Assembly: GCA_039029515.1 (NCBI GenBank)
Contig: JBCCFX010000059.1
Location: 1 to 19,083 of the forward strand
Origin: JBCCFX01 sp039029515
GTDB lineage: Bacteria; Planctomycetota; Phycisphaerae; Phycisphaerales; SM1A02
DNA: 19,083 nt
Direction: 5' to 3'
This document shows positions 7,782 to 15,939 of this stretch, one piece after another (positions within the stretch are counted from its first letter, which is position 1; every line of letters starts with the position of its first letter). A program made the position numbers and the translations under genes. The notes under the pieces are model-generated. The model saw only the letters and a program-made list of their open reading frames with translations, was not told the DNA's origin and did no database searches.

Positions 7782-7816
7782 TGCATTCGCACGATCTGAC
7801 TCGGAGATGAATTCCC

Positions 7817-8632
7817 ATGGCAACAATTGCTCTCCATTCCGCCGCCAGTGGCCTGAGCGCACTCAGCACGCAACTGGACATCATTGCCAACAATCTTGCG
7901 AACTCGAACACGGACGGCTTCAAGGCCAGCCGGGGGAACTTCCAGGACCTGCTCTACGAGGAACGACGACAGCCGGGCACGGTGAACGCGAACGGCGATG
8001 AACGGCCGACCGGCTTGTACGTCGGCCTCGGGGTGCAGATGTCGGGAACGCAACTGGACTTCCGCCAGGGATCATCGCGACCGACCGGTCGACCGTATGA
8101 CATCCTCATCGAAGACGATCGCAGCTTCTTCCAGGTGACAGTGGAGAGTGATCTCGCCTCCGGCGGCATCGCATACACGCGCGCCGGCAACTTCGTCACG
8201 AACAGCGAAGGGCAACTCGTGCTCGCGACGGATCAGGGTCGAATCCTCGATCCGCAGATTGTCATTCCTGAGAACGCACAGACGGTCACGATTGGTAAGG
8301 ACGGCATCGTCAGCATTCTGGAAGAGGGTTCCGAAACGCCAAGCGAAGTCGGACAGATCGAAACTGCCACGTTCATCAATCCAACTGGCCTGCGACAGGT
8401 CGGTGAGAACCTGTATGTCCCCAGCGCAGCATCCGGACCGGCCAATAGTGGCAATCCGGGCGAAGAAGGCCGCGGCGGACTGCTGCAGGGATCGCTCGAG
8501 AGTTCCAACGTCGATCCGGTCACCGAACTCGTTGACCTGATTCGCACGCAGCGCGCATTTGAGTTGAACAGTCAGTCGATCCAGGCTGCGGATGAAGCGC
8601 TGCAGACAATCGGCCAGCTTCGACGCTTCTGA
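7817..8632 (+). CDS. flgG: Flagellar distal rod protein FlgG
   Basis: The protein has 271 residues, near the usual ~260. It shows the N-terminal rod motif DIIANNLANSNTDGFKASRGNFQDLLYE split over residues about 21-48, the FlgG-typical GLGVQMSGTQLDFRQGS and YTRAGNF segments, and the C-terminal LLQGSLESSNVDPVTELVDLI and QRAFELNSQSIQ helix that distinguishes FlgG. It forms the straight distal rod that passes through the P and L rings. A GGAG lies ten bases before ATG 7817. A second ATG at 7807 is out of frame. A stretch rich in Gly/Pro/Asn (AASGPANSGNPGEEGRGG) lies just before the C-terminal helix and looks like a small lineage-specific loop. Confidence 0.96.
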   Translation: MATIALHSAASGLSALSTQLDIIANNLANSNTDGFKASRGNFQDLLYEERRQPGTVNANGDERPTGLYVGLGVQMSGTQLDFRQGSSRPTGRPYDILIEDDRSFFQVTVESDLASGGIAYTRAGNFVTNSEGQLVLATDQGRILDPQIVIPENAQTVTIGKDGIVSILEEGSETPSEVGQIETATFINPTGLRQVGENLYVPSAASGPANSGNPGEEGRGGLLQGSLESSNVDPVTELVDLIRTQRAFELNSQSIQAADEALQTIGQLRRF

Positions 8633-8663
8633 TCTCTTCTGACCTGACCGGGACCTCATCGCC

Positions 8664-9782
8664 ATGATGCACTCGCACATTCATCGCATGCTGACGACAA
8701 TTGGCGCCTTGATGCTCGCGACCACTGTCGCCGCTGACTCCATTCAATTGCGCCGAAAAGTTCGACTCGACCACGATCACACGGATATTCGGTTGCGCGA
8801 CATCGCGACCCTCGACGGCACCGATGCCCTTCGACTCGGCTCGTTGATCGTCGCCACGCGCGATGATCCGTTCGCGACCATCGAAATCGACGTCGCCGAT
8901 GTCTTCGAGCGACTTGATGCCGCCGGCGCGCACTGGGGACTGATCAATCTCTCCGGGCAGCGTGTCGTCGTCCGGCCGTCGCAGGTCAGCCGACTCGCGG
9001 CACCGGTCGCGATGAAGCCGATTTCCATTGAGAACCCAACGACCTCACCGACTGCCGTTGGCGGCGTTGGCGCGACCATCGACATCCCGACCGCCGCGGA
9101 CCTGCTCAAGAGCAAGACACTTCGCGCGGTGATCGCCGATCGCCTGATCGCCTTCTACCGCGTCGAGCCTGCTGATCTTCGACTGTCATTCAAGTCTCAG
9201 GATGAAGCCGTGCTCGACATGGATGCACGGACACACGAGTTCATCGTCCAGAACAAGCGTAGTGAACGATCAGAGTCACTCTTGCTGCATGTTGGCGTCA
9301 TCCGCGACAACGCACGCATCAACGAGTTCTCGATCGGCGTCACGCCGACGATCCGCGTGGATGCATGTACCACGATTGATGCGGTTCGCGCCGGCCAGAC
9401 GATCCGATCCGACGATGTGCGGACTGAATCCATGTGGGTCACGCCGCAACAGCGCGGCCTGCTGCTGTCAGCAGCGGAGTGCATCGGCCACGAACCCGCA
9501 CGCTCGCTGCGCAAGGCACAGCCGATTCGTCGAGACGACATCAAGCGCCCGACGCTGATGCATCGTGGTGACACCGTCACGATTCAGTGCATTGTCGGTG
9601 ACATGATCATGACCATGCCTGCGGTTGCCCGCGGTAAGGGCAAGCGCGGCGACACCATCGAATTCAATCTTCAGAATCACCGTGAACCGTTCTATGCCCG
9701 AATCGAGACTGAACGACTTGCCGTTGTAGATGCTCAGACGATGCAGGTGCAGATCGCGCTTCAGACCGCACGAAAGGACTAA
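8664..9782 (+). CDS. flgA: Flagellar P-ring assembly chaperone FlgA
   Basis: The protein has 372 residues, clearly longer than the ~220 of enterobacterial FlgA. A signal peptide (MLTTIGALMLATTVAADS) sends it to the periplasm, where FlgA helps FlgI form the P ring. The C-terminal part has the SAF-type domain (about 230-295: DAVRAGQTIRSDDVR, then KAQPIRRDDIKRP) and the FlgA_C strand region (MHRGDTVTIQC, ARGKGKRGDTIEF; about 296-358). The N-terminal ~220 residues are an additional region with another strand-rich unit. The start could be ATG 8664 or ATG 8667; both leave the signal peptide intact. It follows flgG by 31 bp, and its TAA lies three bases before the flgH ATG. Confidence 0.9.
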   Translation: MMHSHIHRMLTTIGALMLATTVAADSIQLRRKVRLDHDHTDIRLRDIATLDGTDALRLGSLIVATRDDPFATIEIDVADVFERLDAAGAHWGLINLSGQRVVVRPSQVSRLAAPVAMKPISIENPTTSPTAVGGVGATIDIPTAADLLKSKTLRAVIADRLIAFYRVEPADLRLSFKSQDEAVLDMDARTHEFIVQNKRSERSESLLLHVGVIRDNARINEFSIGVTPTIRVDACTTIDAVRAGQTIRSDDVRTESMWVTPQQRGLLLSAAECIGHEPARSLRKAQPIRRDDIKRPTLMHRGDTVTIQCIVGDMIMTMPAVARGKGKRGDTIEFNLQNHREPFYARIETERLAVVDAQTMQVQIALQTARKD

Positions 9783-9785
9783 GAC

Positions 9786-10526
9786 ATGTTGATCACCCGA
9801 ACGAGCCTGTTGATGTCCTCGGTGATTGCGGCGGCCGCACTCGGCCAGGACGGCACGACCACCAACGTCAACGCGACGCACTATGTTCCGCCATCATCGT
9901 CGTCATCACTGCTTGCCAACCAGCCATTGCCCGAGCCGGATAGTTCCGGCGAACCGGTTCACAAGCTGGAAGCGCAGAGCATGTTCTTCGTTGCGGAGCC
10001 AGAACCGCGCGAGTTCAACAAGCACGACCTGATTCAGATCATCGTGCGCGAGAACAGCACGACGAAACGCGAGCACGAACTCGAAACGGAAAAGGCATTC
10101 GAGATCGATGGTGGCATCGCGGCGTGGCCGAATTTCCAGTTGCCCGATTTGCTTGAGCTTCAGCTTGAAGCCGGCAGCTCGACCAATCTGCCGCAAGTGA
10201 ACCTCGACTTCAACAAGGAGTTCGAAGGCGAAGGCGAATACGAGCGCAAGGACTCCATGACCGACAGGCTGACCGCCCGCGTCATCGAAGTGCGACCGAA
10301 TGGCAATCTCGTGCTCGAAGCATGCACGACGATTCAGACGGATGAAGAGATCTCGATCATGAAAGTCACCGGCGAATGTCGTTCCGATGACGTCTCACCG
10401 GGCAACACGATCTTCTCGCAACAGATCTGGGATCTGAGCATCGTCCGAACGCACGAAGGCGAACTCAAACGAACGAATGAAAAGGGATTGATCGCGAAAG
10501 TGCTTGAAGCGGTCTTTGCCTTCTGA
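9786..10526 (+). CDS. flgH: Flagellar L-ring protein FlgH without a lipobox
   Basis: The protein has 246 residues. FlgH marks are the DLIQIIVRENSTTKRE segment (the family's GDxLTVxLxExT...SK region), SMTDRLTARVIEVRPNGNLVLE, and VTGECRSDDVSPGNTIFSQQ, corresponding to the conserved G-E...xN...xIRxxG block before the C-terminal strand. FlgH forms the outer-membrane L ring around the rod. Enterobacterial FlgH is a lipoprotein; here the N-terminus (LLMSSVIAAAALGQDG) is a signal peptide with no Cys near the cleavage site, and an in-frame TAA two codons upstream rules out a longer start. An AAAGGA site lies upstream of ATG 9786. It is the last gene of the run; no flgI follows. Confidence 0.88.
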   Translation: MLITRTSLLMSSVIAAAALGQDGTTTNVNATHYVPPSSSSSLLANQPLPEPDSSGEPVHKLEAQSMFFVAEPEPREFNKHDLIQIIVRENSTTKREHELETEKAFEIDGGIAAWPNFQLPDLLELQLEAGSSTNLPQVNLDFNKEFEGEGEYERKDSMTDRLTARVIEVRPNGNLVLEACTTIQTDEEISIMKVTGECRSDDVSPGNTIFSQQIWDLSIVRTHEGELKRTNEKGLIAKVLEAVFAF

Positions 10527-10554
10527 CGGCCATAGAACAACTTCATCGCGGCAC

Positions 10555-10582
10555 GACCGGTCGGAGTGATTTCCGGCCGGTC
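10555..10582. terminator. Hairpin terminator between convergent flgH and trpS
   Basis: Arms GACCGGTCGGA and TCCGGCCGGTC pair over 11 positions with one G-U and a 6-base loop. The hairpin lies in the 91-bp gap between the flgH stop and the trpS stop. No strong T-run follows on either strand, so it may be a Rho-aided or bidirectional terminator. Its position between convergent ends supports the call. Confidence 0.6.
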
Positions 10583-10617
10583 TGTCATTCCATAAACGAC
10601 TATCGGTCAGCTTCGGG

Positions 10618-11697
10618 TCATCGATACGCGATATCGCGCGAGAAGAACTTGAGTTGCGCCGCGTCCTTGGCGAGCTCAAGCGTTTCCTCGGCCATCGCGT
10701 TGGCGCGTGTGCATCCAGCCTTCAGGATGTCCATGATCGTGTCATCGTCACCCTCGTACATCACGCGACGTTCCTTCATCGGTTCCAGCAGCGCACTGAT
10801 TGCTTCAGCGACTTCAACCTTGATGTGACCATCGCCGATGTTGTCGCCCGCGGCATAGGCGCGCTCAAGTTCGGCGACGCGGTCCGCATCAGGGATGAAC
10901 GTGCGCACGTACTGAAACAACGCGTTATCCGTGTCACCCGGATCGGTCGGGTTCTGACGACCGGTATAGAGCTTGCCGAGCTTCTTCTTGACCTGCTTCG
11001 GCGTATCCGTGATGAAGATCGCATTGCCGAGTGACTTGCTCATCTTCTGGACACCATCCGTGCCGACCAGACGACCGACCTTGCCGACGTCGGCGACAGG
11101 CACGGGAAACACACCGCCTTCAGCGACGTGATCTGCATCGTCCGCCTGATCCGAGACGCCGCAATACATCTGGTTGAATCGCCGCGCGACTTCGCGGGTC
11201 AGTTCGAGGTGCGGCACCTGATCTTCCCCCACCGGCACGCTGTGCGCACGGAAGGAGAGAATGTCCGCGGTCTGTCCGACGGCGTACAACGGAAAGCCGA
11301 AACTGTACGTCTCACCAAGGCCCTTGATCTTGATCTCATCCTTGAGCGTCGGATTGCGCATCACGCGGTTGAACGGAAGCAGCATCGCGAAAAGGAACGT
11401 CAGTTCGGCGATCGTCGGAACTTCGGACTGAAGGAAGATCGAGGATCGTTCCGGATCGATGCCCATCGCGAGATAGTCGCGCACGATCTCGAAGCAGTCC
11501 CGGCGTACTTCATCCGGCTTCTCGGATCGTGTCGTGAACGCATGCATGTTCGCGAGAATGAAATAGCAGTCGTGCGTCTCCTGCATTTCGACACGCCGTT
11601 TCACCGAACCGACGTAGTGGCCGAGATGCAGCTGGCCGGTCGGTGTGTCGCCGGTGAGAATTCGTTCACGCGTTGATGTTGCGGTCGTCGTGGTCAT
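10618..11697 (-). CDS. trpS: Tryptophan--tRNA ligase
   Basis: The protein has 359 residues, normal for bacterial TrpRS, a class I synthetase that charges tRNA-Trp in the cytoplasm. Motifs are the HIGH-type HLGH (24-27, within TPTGQLHLGHYVG), the TrpRS/TyrRS-typical GEDQ (157-160) and KMSKS (218-222). The C-terminal helical part (about 285 onward) carries the usual YAAGDNIGDGH-like and EPMKERR segments. The start at 11697 gives a short Thr-rich N-terminal tail before the catalytic fold. The ribosome binding site is not evident. It lies 36 bp downstream of the CPBP protease gene on the same strand and converges with flgH. Confidence 0.97.
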   Translation of the reverse strand: MTTTTATSTRERILTGDTPTGQLHLGHYVGSVKRRVEMQETHDCYFILANMHAFTTRSEKPDEVRRDCFEIVRDYLAMGIDPERSSIFLQSEVPTIAELTFLFAMLLPFNRVMRNPTLKDEIKIKGLGETYSFGFPLYAVGQTADILSFRAHSVPVGEDQVPHLELTREVARRFNQMYCGVSDQADDADHVAEGGVFPVPVADVGKVGRLVGTDGVQKMSKSLGNAIFITDTPKQVKKKLGKLYTGRQNPTDPGDTDNALFQYVRTFIPDADRVAELERAYAAGDNIGDGHIKVEVAEAISALLEPMKERRVMYEGDDDTIMDILKAGCTRANAMAEETLELAKDAAQLKFFSRDIAYR

Positions 11698-11733
11698 GGA
11701 AGCGGTACTGTAGCAGGAGCGATCGAGCCGGTG

Positions 11734-12639
11734 CTACGTGGCGTGCAGCAGCATAGCCAGGACGAGGTTCGTGGCATTGAACAGCACATGCATGGTGGTG
11801 CATGCCGACAGACGGCCGGTGCGTTCACATGCCCAGCCCAGCGCGAGGCTGAGCAGGAAGAGCCCGACAATTGCCTCGGCATCCACGACAGATGCGTGCA
11901 TGCCCGCGAAGATGAGGCTGGTCGCGATGATCGCCGGCCACGGACCGATACCGACGGATCGCAGCCCCTGCTGGACCACGCCACGATAGGCGACTTCTTC
12001 CACGATGCCGGCGCCGATCGTCACCAGCAGCATCTGCATGATGAGCCACCCATCGCGCGGTGCCGCGAGCATCTGATCCAGCGTGCTGTGCCCGATCTGA
12101 TCGATCGGCTCATTCTGCACGATTGACATGATCCAGCGCAGGACCGCGGTCGTGCCCATCACGATGGGAATCGTCAATGCAATCGCAATCACGCCCACGC
12201 CGACCGATCGTATCCATGACATGCGCGGCCGACGCACGACCAACATCAGGTAGCCGATGATCATCAGCACCTGCACGAGATAGCTTGAACCGACAACGAT
12301 CACGATGTCCTTCGTTGCCGTGAGCTCAATATTCTCGATACCGCGCATCGCGTAGGCCACCTGTGCGGCAATCACACTCAGCAGCATGTACGCCAAGAAC
12401 AGGCCGAGTGCTGCGAGCGGATCAATGCGCGAGCGTTCTTCGAGCGATTGATCGCGCAGACGCCAGATGCCGCTGGCACCGACCAGCGCCAGGGCGATCA
12501 CGCCGACTGAGCCGGGCAACCAGGGCGTCGGTACCGGCGTCTGGATCGCATCTGCGACCGCTTCGGGTTGGTCGATGGCGGGACCGGAGGCTATAACGTC
12601 AGGTCCGAAGGCGAGCACCAGAAGGAAGACCACGCCCAT
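11734..12639 (-). CDS. CPBP family intramembrane metalloprotease
   Basis: The protein has 301 residues from ATG 12639. A longer frame exists upstream but is antisense to trpC and is rejected. The three CPBP (Abi/Rce1-like) motifs are present: EE214-215 with Arg219 (GIVEEVAYRG), FAGMH with His248, and HVLFN with His284 and Asn288. About seven or eight hydrophobic helices run from residue 43 to the end (GVIALALVG, PLAALGLFLAYML, VQVLMIIGYLML, VGVGVIAIALTI and others). CPBP proteins cleave membrane proteins or CAAX-like substrates and occur in immunity, stress and secretion roles; this one's substrate is unknown. Its ATG shares bases with the divergent trpC ATG (the CATG at 12637-12640). No strong ribosome binding site precedes it, and a downstream GTG start is possible. 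Confidence 0.85.
   Translation of the reverse strand: MGVVFLLVLAFGPDVIASGPAIDQPEAVADAIQTPVPTPWLPGSVGVIALALVGASGIWRLRDQSLEERSRIDPLAALGLFLAYMLLSVIAAQVAYAMRGIENIELTATKDIVIVVGSSYLVQVLMIIGYLMLVVRRPRMSWIRSVGVGVIAIALTIPIVMGTTAVLRWIMSIVQNEPIDQIGHSTLDQMLAAPRDGWLIMQMLLVTIGAGIVEEVAYRGVVQQGLRSVGIGPWPAIIATSLIFAGMHASVVDAEAIVGLFLLSLALGWACERTGRLSACTTMHVLFNATNLVLAMLLHAT
12568..12597 (+). promoter_or_regulatory. Candidate sigma-70 promoter for trpC
   Basis: TTGGTC (12568-12573) and TATAAC (12592-12597) are 18 bases apart, about 41 bases before trpC. The -10 matches five of six consensus bases and the -35 three of six. It lies inside the 5' coding part of the divergent protease gene, as must be the case when the two starts overlap. 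Confidence 0.4.
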
Positions 12640-13465
12640 GCCGGCCGTTCTCGACGAAATCCTGGCCCATAAACGAGTTGAAGTGGCCAAGGCGAAGGGC
12701 ACGACGCCAATCGATCTGTTGCGCGCCCGAGTCGAAGATGGATCGGTCGCGCCGCCGCGCAACTTCTTCAATGCCCTGGTTGATGTGAACCACCGCGATA
12801 CGACGCGCGTCATCGCGGAAATCAAACAGCGGAGTCCTTCGGCCGGACAGATTCGTGATGACTTCGACCCGGTGGCCATCGCCAAACAGTACACGGAAGC
12901 CGGTGCAGCGGCGATCTCCTGTCTCACGGACGAAAAGTATTTCGGCGGTCACCTCGGCTACATCCAGTCGATCAAAGCCGCGATGCCGTTGCCGGTCCTT
13001 CGAAAGGACTTCGTCGTTGATGAATACCAGATCTGGGAAGCACGAGCGGCAGGCGCCGATGCGGTCCTGCTGATCGCCGAAGTGCTCCCGGAAGCGCGGC
13101 TGGTGGATCTGATGATCCTTTGTCGAGAACTCGGCATGACGACGCTCGTTGAAGCGCATTCGCCGGAGAACCTGCTGCGCGCCAAACAGCACATCGGGTT
13201 CCCGCACGCCGGGTACAGCCTGCTTGGTATCAACAACCGTGATCTCAGCACGATGACGACGGACCTGAATCACACGTTCCGTCTCGCGGACATGCTGGAC
13301 GACACGCGCGTGCTTGTCAGTGAGTCAGGCATCCGAACACACGATGATCTCGTTCGCCTGCGACAGCACGGCGTGAACATCGTCCTCGTCGGCGAACACC
13401 TGATGCGCCAGCCAGATCCCGGCGTGGCCTTGCGTGACATGCTCGCCATACCCGGCGCCGAGTAG
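12638..13465 (+). CDS. trpC: Indole-3-glycerol-phosphate synthase
   Basis: The protein has 275 residues in a (beta/alpha)8 barrel that converts carboxyphenylamino-deoxyribulose-5-phosphate to indole-3-glycerol phosphate in tryptophan biosynthesis. Active-site residues known from the family are all visible: Glu61 and Lys63 in AEIKQRSPS, Lys123 in LRKDF, Glu172 in LVEAH, Asn200 in GINNRDL and Glu229 in VSESGI. The phosphate-binding loop near VLVGEHLM is also present. The start at 12638 gives the family-typical MPAVLDEILAHKR. A GGAAG lies about nine bases upstream. A longer in-frame start at 12467 would run antisense through the protease gene and is rejected. No other trp biosynthetic gene is nearby, so this is a stand-alone trpC. 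Confidence 0.96.
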   Translation: MPAVLDEILAHKRVEVAKAKGTTPIDLLRARVEDGSVAPPRNFFNALVDVNHRDTTRVIAEIKQRSPSAGQIRDDFDPVAIAKQYTEAGAAAISCLTDEKYFGGHLGYIQSIKAAMPLPVLRKDFVVDEYQIWEARAAGADAVLLIAEVLPEARLVDLMILCRELGMTTLVEAHSPENLLRAKQHIGFPHAGYSLLGINNRDLSTMTTDLNHTFRLADMLDDTRVLVSESGIRTHDDLVRLRQHGVNIVLVGEHLMRQPDPGVALRDMLAIPGAE

Positions 13466-13563
13466 TCTCAACGACGCATCACCGTCCGTCAGCGAAGCTG
13501 AACCCGTCGACCGTCAACTGCGAGCGAGGATCGCACAGATCATCTTGATCGGAGATCGCTAGG

Positions 13564-14346
13564 ATGGTCACCGTGACTGCCCCGATCTGTGATCTCGTCA
13601 TCCCGGCATTCAACGAACGCGAGAACATCGATGCCCTGTTTGAGGCGCTAGCGCCACTTCGGGAGTCGGTGGTCCGACATGTCGTGATTGCCGACAACGC
13701 AAGTACGGATGGCACCGGCGACGCTGCCGCCGCACACGGTGCGATCGTTGTACGTGAACAACAGCGCGGCTATGGCGCGGCATGCCTGAAGGCGTTGGAC
13801 TGGATTGCCAGCACTGACCCGACGCCGGATGCCGTGGCGTTTCTCGATGCGGATCTGTCTGACGACCCCGCGGCGTTGCCCTCGGTTCTGGAACCTATTT
13901 CGGCTGGTCGCGCGGTGTGTGTGATCGGATCGCGGGTTCGCCGCGCTGAGCCCGGCGCATTGAACGTGGTGCAACGGTTCGGCAATGGTCTCGCGTGCAC
14001 GATGATCGCAGTGCTGGGCGGTCGACGGTTTTCGGATCTCGGTCCGCTGCGCGCGATCACGTGGCCTGCGTATCGACAACTCCGGATGGCGGATCGCACC
14101 TGGGGCTGGACGGTGGAAATGCAGATGAAAGTCGCCCTGCTCGATCTCCCGTCGGCAGAGGTCGATGTGCCGTATCGGCGTCGACGATCAGGCAAGAGCA
14201 AGATCTCAGGTACGGTCCGCGGCGTGATCACCGCGGGTTCGAAGATCATCTCCACGATTCTCGTCCTGTGGTGGCAGCGTGGCCGCATCCGATCGCAGGC
14301 GCAGCACGAATCATCTTCCGGTGTCGCATCGTCATCGGCGGCGTGA
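13564..14346 (+). CDS. Family 2 glycosyltransferase (dolichyl-phosphate mannosyltransferase-like)
   Basis: The protein has 260 residues. The GT-A fold shows the nucleotide-sugar loop VIPAFNERENI (about 12-22), DNASTDGT (44-51), the DxD-like Asp-Ala-Asp at 95-97 in FLDADLSDD, and the acceptor-side RYRRRRSGKSK-like segment (VPYRRRRSGKSKISG). It looks like the short, soluble polyprenyl-phosphate glycosyltransferases that move a sugar from a nucleotide donor to a lipid phosphate. A hydrophobic stretch near the C-terminus (SKIISTILVLWW) may touch the membrane, and the tail is Ser/Ala-rich. GGAG lies nine bases before the ATG. It lies 98 bp after trpC and 41 bp before the zinc-ribbon protein. Sugar and acceptor are unknown. 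Confidence 0.87.
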   Translation: MVTVTAPICDLVIPAFNERENIDALFEALAPLRESVVRHVVIADNASTDGTGDAAAAHGAIVVREQQRGYGAACLKALDWIASTDPTPDAVAFLDADLSDDPAALPSVLEPISAGRAVCVIGSRVRRAEPGALNVVQRFGNGLACTMIAVLGGRRFSDLGPLRAITWPAYRQLRMADRTWGWTVEMQMKVALLDLPSAEVDVPYRRRRSGKSKISGTVRGVITAGSKIISTILVLWWQRGRIRSQAQHESSSGVASSSAA

Positions 14347-14387
14347 AGCCTGTTCTGTGATCTCGTCATTCGTTCGGAGCGTTTGAT

Positions 14388-15143
14388 GTGAATCTGATTC
14401 GACGCATTCGGCGTTCGTGGCGCCGCATCGAGTACTACTCAGCGCGAAAGCAGCAGACGGTCTGGACGCGCGCGAGCGATGTTGCGTTTGTGCTGTCACT
14501 GCTGCTCGCGTTGCCATGCACGATCCTCACGCAGTCGATCATCGTGCGCGATGTCGAACAGATTGCGGTGCAGGGCGCGATCGAGTCGTTGGTGGATACA
14601 GGCGAGATCATTGCGCGGCTGACCGAAGAAGATCGCAACGTCAGCGCGAGCCTGACTGGCCGGTCAGTCGGGACTTTCTTCGTTCGTGCGACCGATGAAT
14701 GCGCAGGCTGGCCGTTCGCGATGCGCATTCGTCCGCAGGCGGCGACATTGGATCTCGACCTTTTTGCGTCGCCGCAGCGGCAGATCGACGTGACGCTCCC
14801 GGAAGATGATCCAATGCACGAAGCGATTGCCGCCGAAGTGCTCGTCCGAAGCGATTCTGAGCTTGCGTTGCGATGGCACGCGCGAACATCGCCGGAACGC
14901 CTGCGAACGCAGCGCGTGCTGCGAAGCTGGGTTGCGAACACATTCATCTGGTGGGTGATGCTGGTCTTTGCGACCGCGGTTGTGGTGCGGATCGCGCGCG
15001 TGATCGTGCTCGTGTTCGAATCCAGTCGAGCTGCGATCTGGTCCAAACGGCTGAAGCGTGGTGCATGCGTGGAGTGCGGCTACGACCTGCGTGGGCTTGA
15101 ATTCAACGAGCGGTGCCCGGAGTGCGGCAGTCTGCTGGAGTAG
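14388..15143 (+). CDS. Membrane protein with C-terminal CGYDLRG-type zinc ribbon
   Basis: The protein has 251 residues starting at GTG 14388, chosen because GGAG lies eight bases upstream and the overlapping ATG 14386 is followed at once by TGA. After a very basic N-terminus (RRIRRSWRRIEYY) there is a membrane helix (31-50), an extracytoplasmic region of about 130 residues with no motif I can name, and a second membrane helix (about 182-210). The cytoplasmic end is a zinc ribbon with Cys227, Cys230, Cys243 and Cys246 in CVECGYDLRG and RCPECG. This ribbon is common in planctomycete proteins and is the best taxonomic clue in the window. The function is unknown. It follows the glycosyltransferase closely, so it may share its transcript. 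Confidence 0.78.
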   Translation: MNLIRRIRRSWRRIEYYSARKQQTVWTRASDVAFVLSLLLALPCTILTQSIIVRDVEQIAVQGAIESLVDTGEIIARLTEEDRNVSASLTGRSVGTFFVRATDECAGWPFAMRIRPQAATLDLDLFASPQRQIDVTLPEDDPMHEAIAAEVLVRSDSELALRWHARTSPERLRTQRVLRSWVANTFIWWVMLVFATAVVVRIARVIVLVFESSRAAIWSKRLKRGACVECGYDLRGLEFNERCPECGSLLE

Positions 15144-15189
15144 TGGTTTTCCGGTCGCCGGGACGCGACCGCAGTGCTATCCTCCGCAC

Positions 15190-15939
15190 ATGTCTGATCT
15201 GATCGATATCACACGACGCGAGGCCATCGTCACGGTCACGATGTGCCGGCCGGAAGCGCGCAATGCGCTGTCACCCGAACTCATCACGGCGCTCGAAGAT
15301 GCCATTACGACGATCGGCACCGATTCGGGCGCGCGTGTGTTGATCCTCGCTGGTGCGGGCAAGAGCTTCTGCGCAGGGATGGATCTCAAGGGCGTGATCA
15401 GCGATCCCGATGCGATGGCGGACATGTTGCGCGGCTTGTCCCGCGTCATGCGGTCGATTCGTCGCCTACCCATCCCCACCATTTCGCGCGTGCAGGGTGC
15501 GGCGGTCGGCGGCGGATGTGGGCTCATGGTGATGACCGATTTCGCGGTCACGCATCCGGAAGCGAAGGTTGGGTATCCCGAGGTCGATCTCGGTGTGTGT
15601 CCTGCCGTCGTCGCGCCGTGGCTGATTCGCAAGATCGGTGCCGGTCGCGCCCGCGCGATGCTGCTTGCGGGCGGCACGATTGCCGGCGAACAGGGATTCG
15701 GCCTTGGTCTCGCGACGCATCTCGCGCCCAAAGCTGAGCTCGAATCGACGACTGATGAGCTCGCGGACCTGCTTGCGCGAGGCGGTCGTCATGCCCTGGC
15801 GGTGACCAAGAACTGGCTGAACGAACTCGATGGATCGTTCGATGATGCGGTCTTCGACCGGGCAGCTGAATTGTCAGCCGAAGTCATTGCCGGTCCGGAG
15901 GCACAGGATCGGCTTCGAACCATATTTGCCAAGGCTTGA
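15190..15939 (+). CDS. Enoyl-CoA hydratase/isomerase (crotonase) family protein
   Basis: The protein has 249 residues from ATG 15190. An upstream in-frame start would run back into the previous gene. The two oxyanion-hole segments are clear: GKSFCAGMDL (57-66) and GAAVGGGCGL (103-112). The acid position in YPEVDLG (Glu131) matches the family's PEV/I-x-LG element. The rest follows the crotonase core with GLATHLAP near the C-terminal helix region. Members hydrate or isomerise acyl-CoA thioesters. The substrate cannot be read; the acyl-CoA dehydrogenase and leucine dehydrogenase downstream make a branched-chain or 3-methylglutaconyl-CoA substrate plausible but unproven. No good ribosome binding site is evident. 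Confidence 0.9.
   Translation: MSDLIDITRREAIVTVTMCRPEARNALSPELITALEDAITTIGTDSGARVLILAGAGKSFCAGMDLKGVISDPDAMADMLRGLSRVMRSIRRLPIPTISRVQGAAVGGGCGLMVMTDFAVTHPEAKVGYPEVDLGVCPAVVAPWLIRKIGAGRARAMLLAGGTIAGEQGFGLGLATHLAPKAELESTTDELADLLARGGRHALAVTKNWLNELDGSFDDAVFDRAAELSAEVIAGPEAQDRLRTIFAKA

Noticed and set aside
11710..11737. 6-bp inverted repeat GTAGCA / TGCTAC between the protease and trpS
   Set aside because: Sixteen-base loop and no T-run; could be chance.
12467..12637. Longer N-terminus of TrpC
   Set aside because: Antisense to the protease; family N-terminus begins at MPAVLDEI.
12640..12927. Longer N-terminus of the CPBP protease
   Set aside because: It is antisense to trpC and has no hydrophobic or family-like sequence; start placed at 12639.
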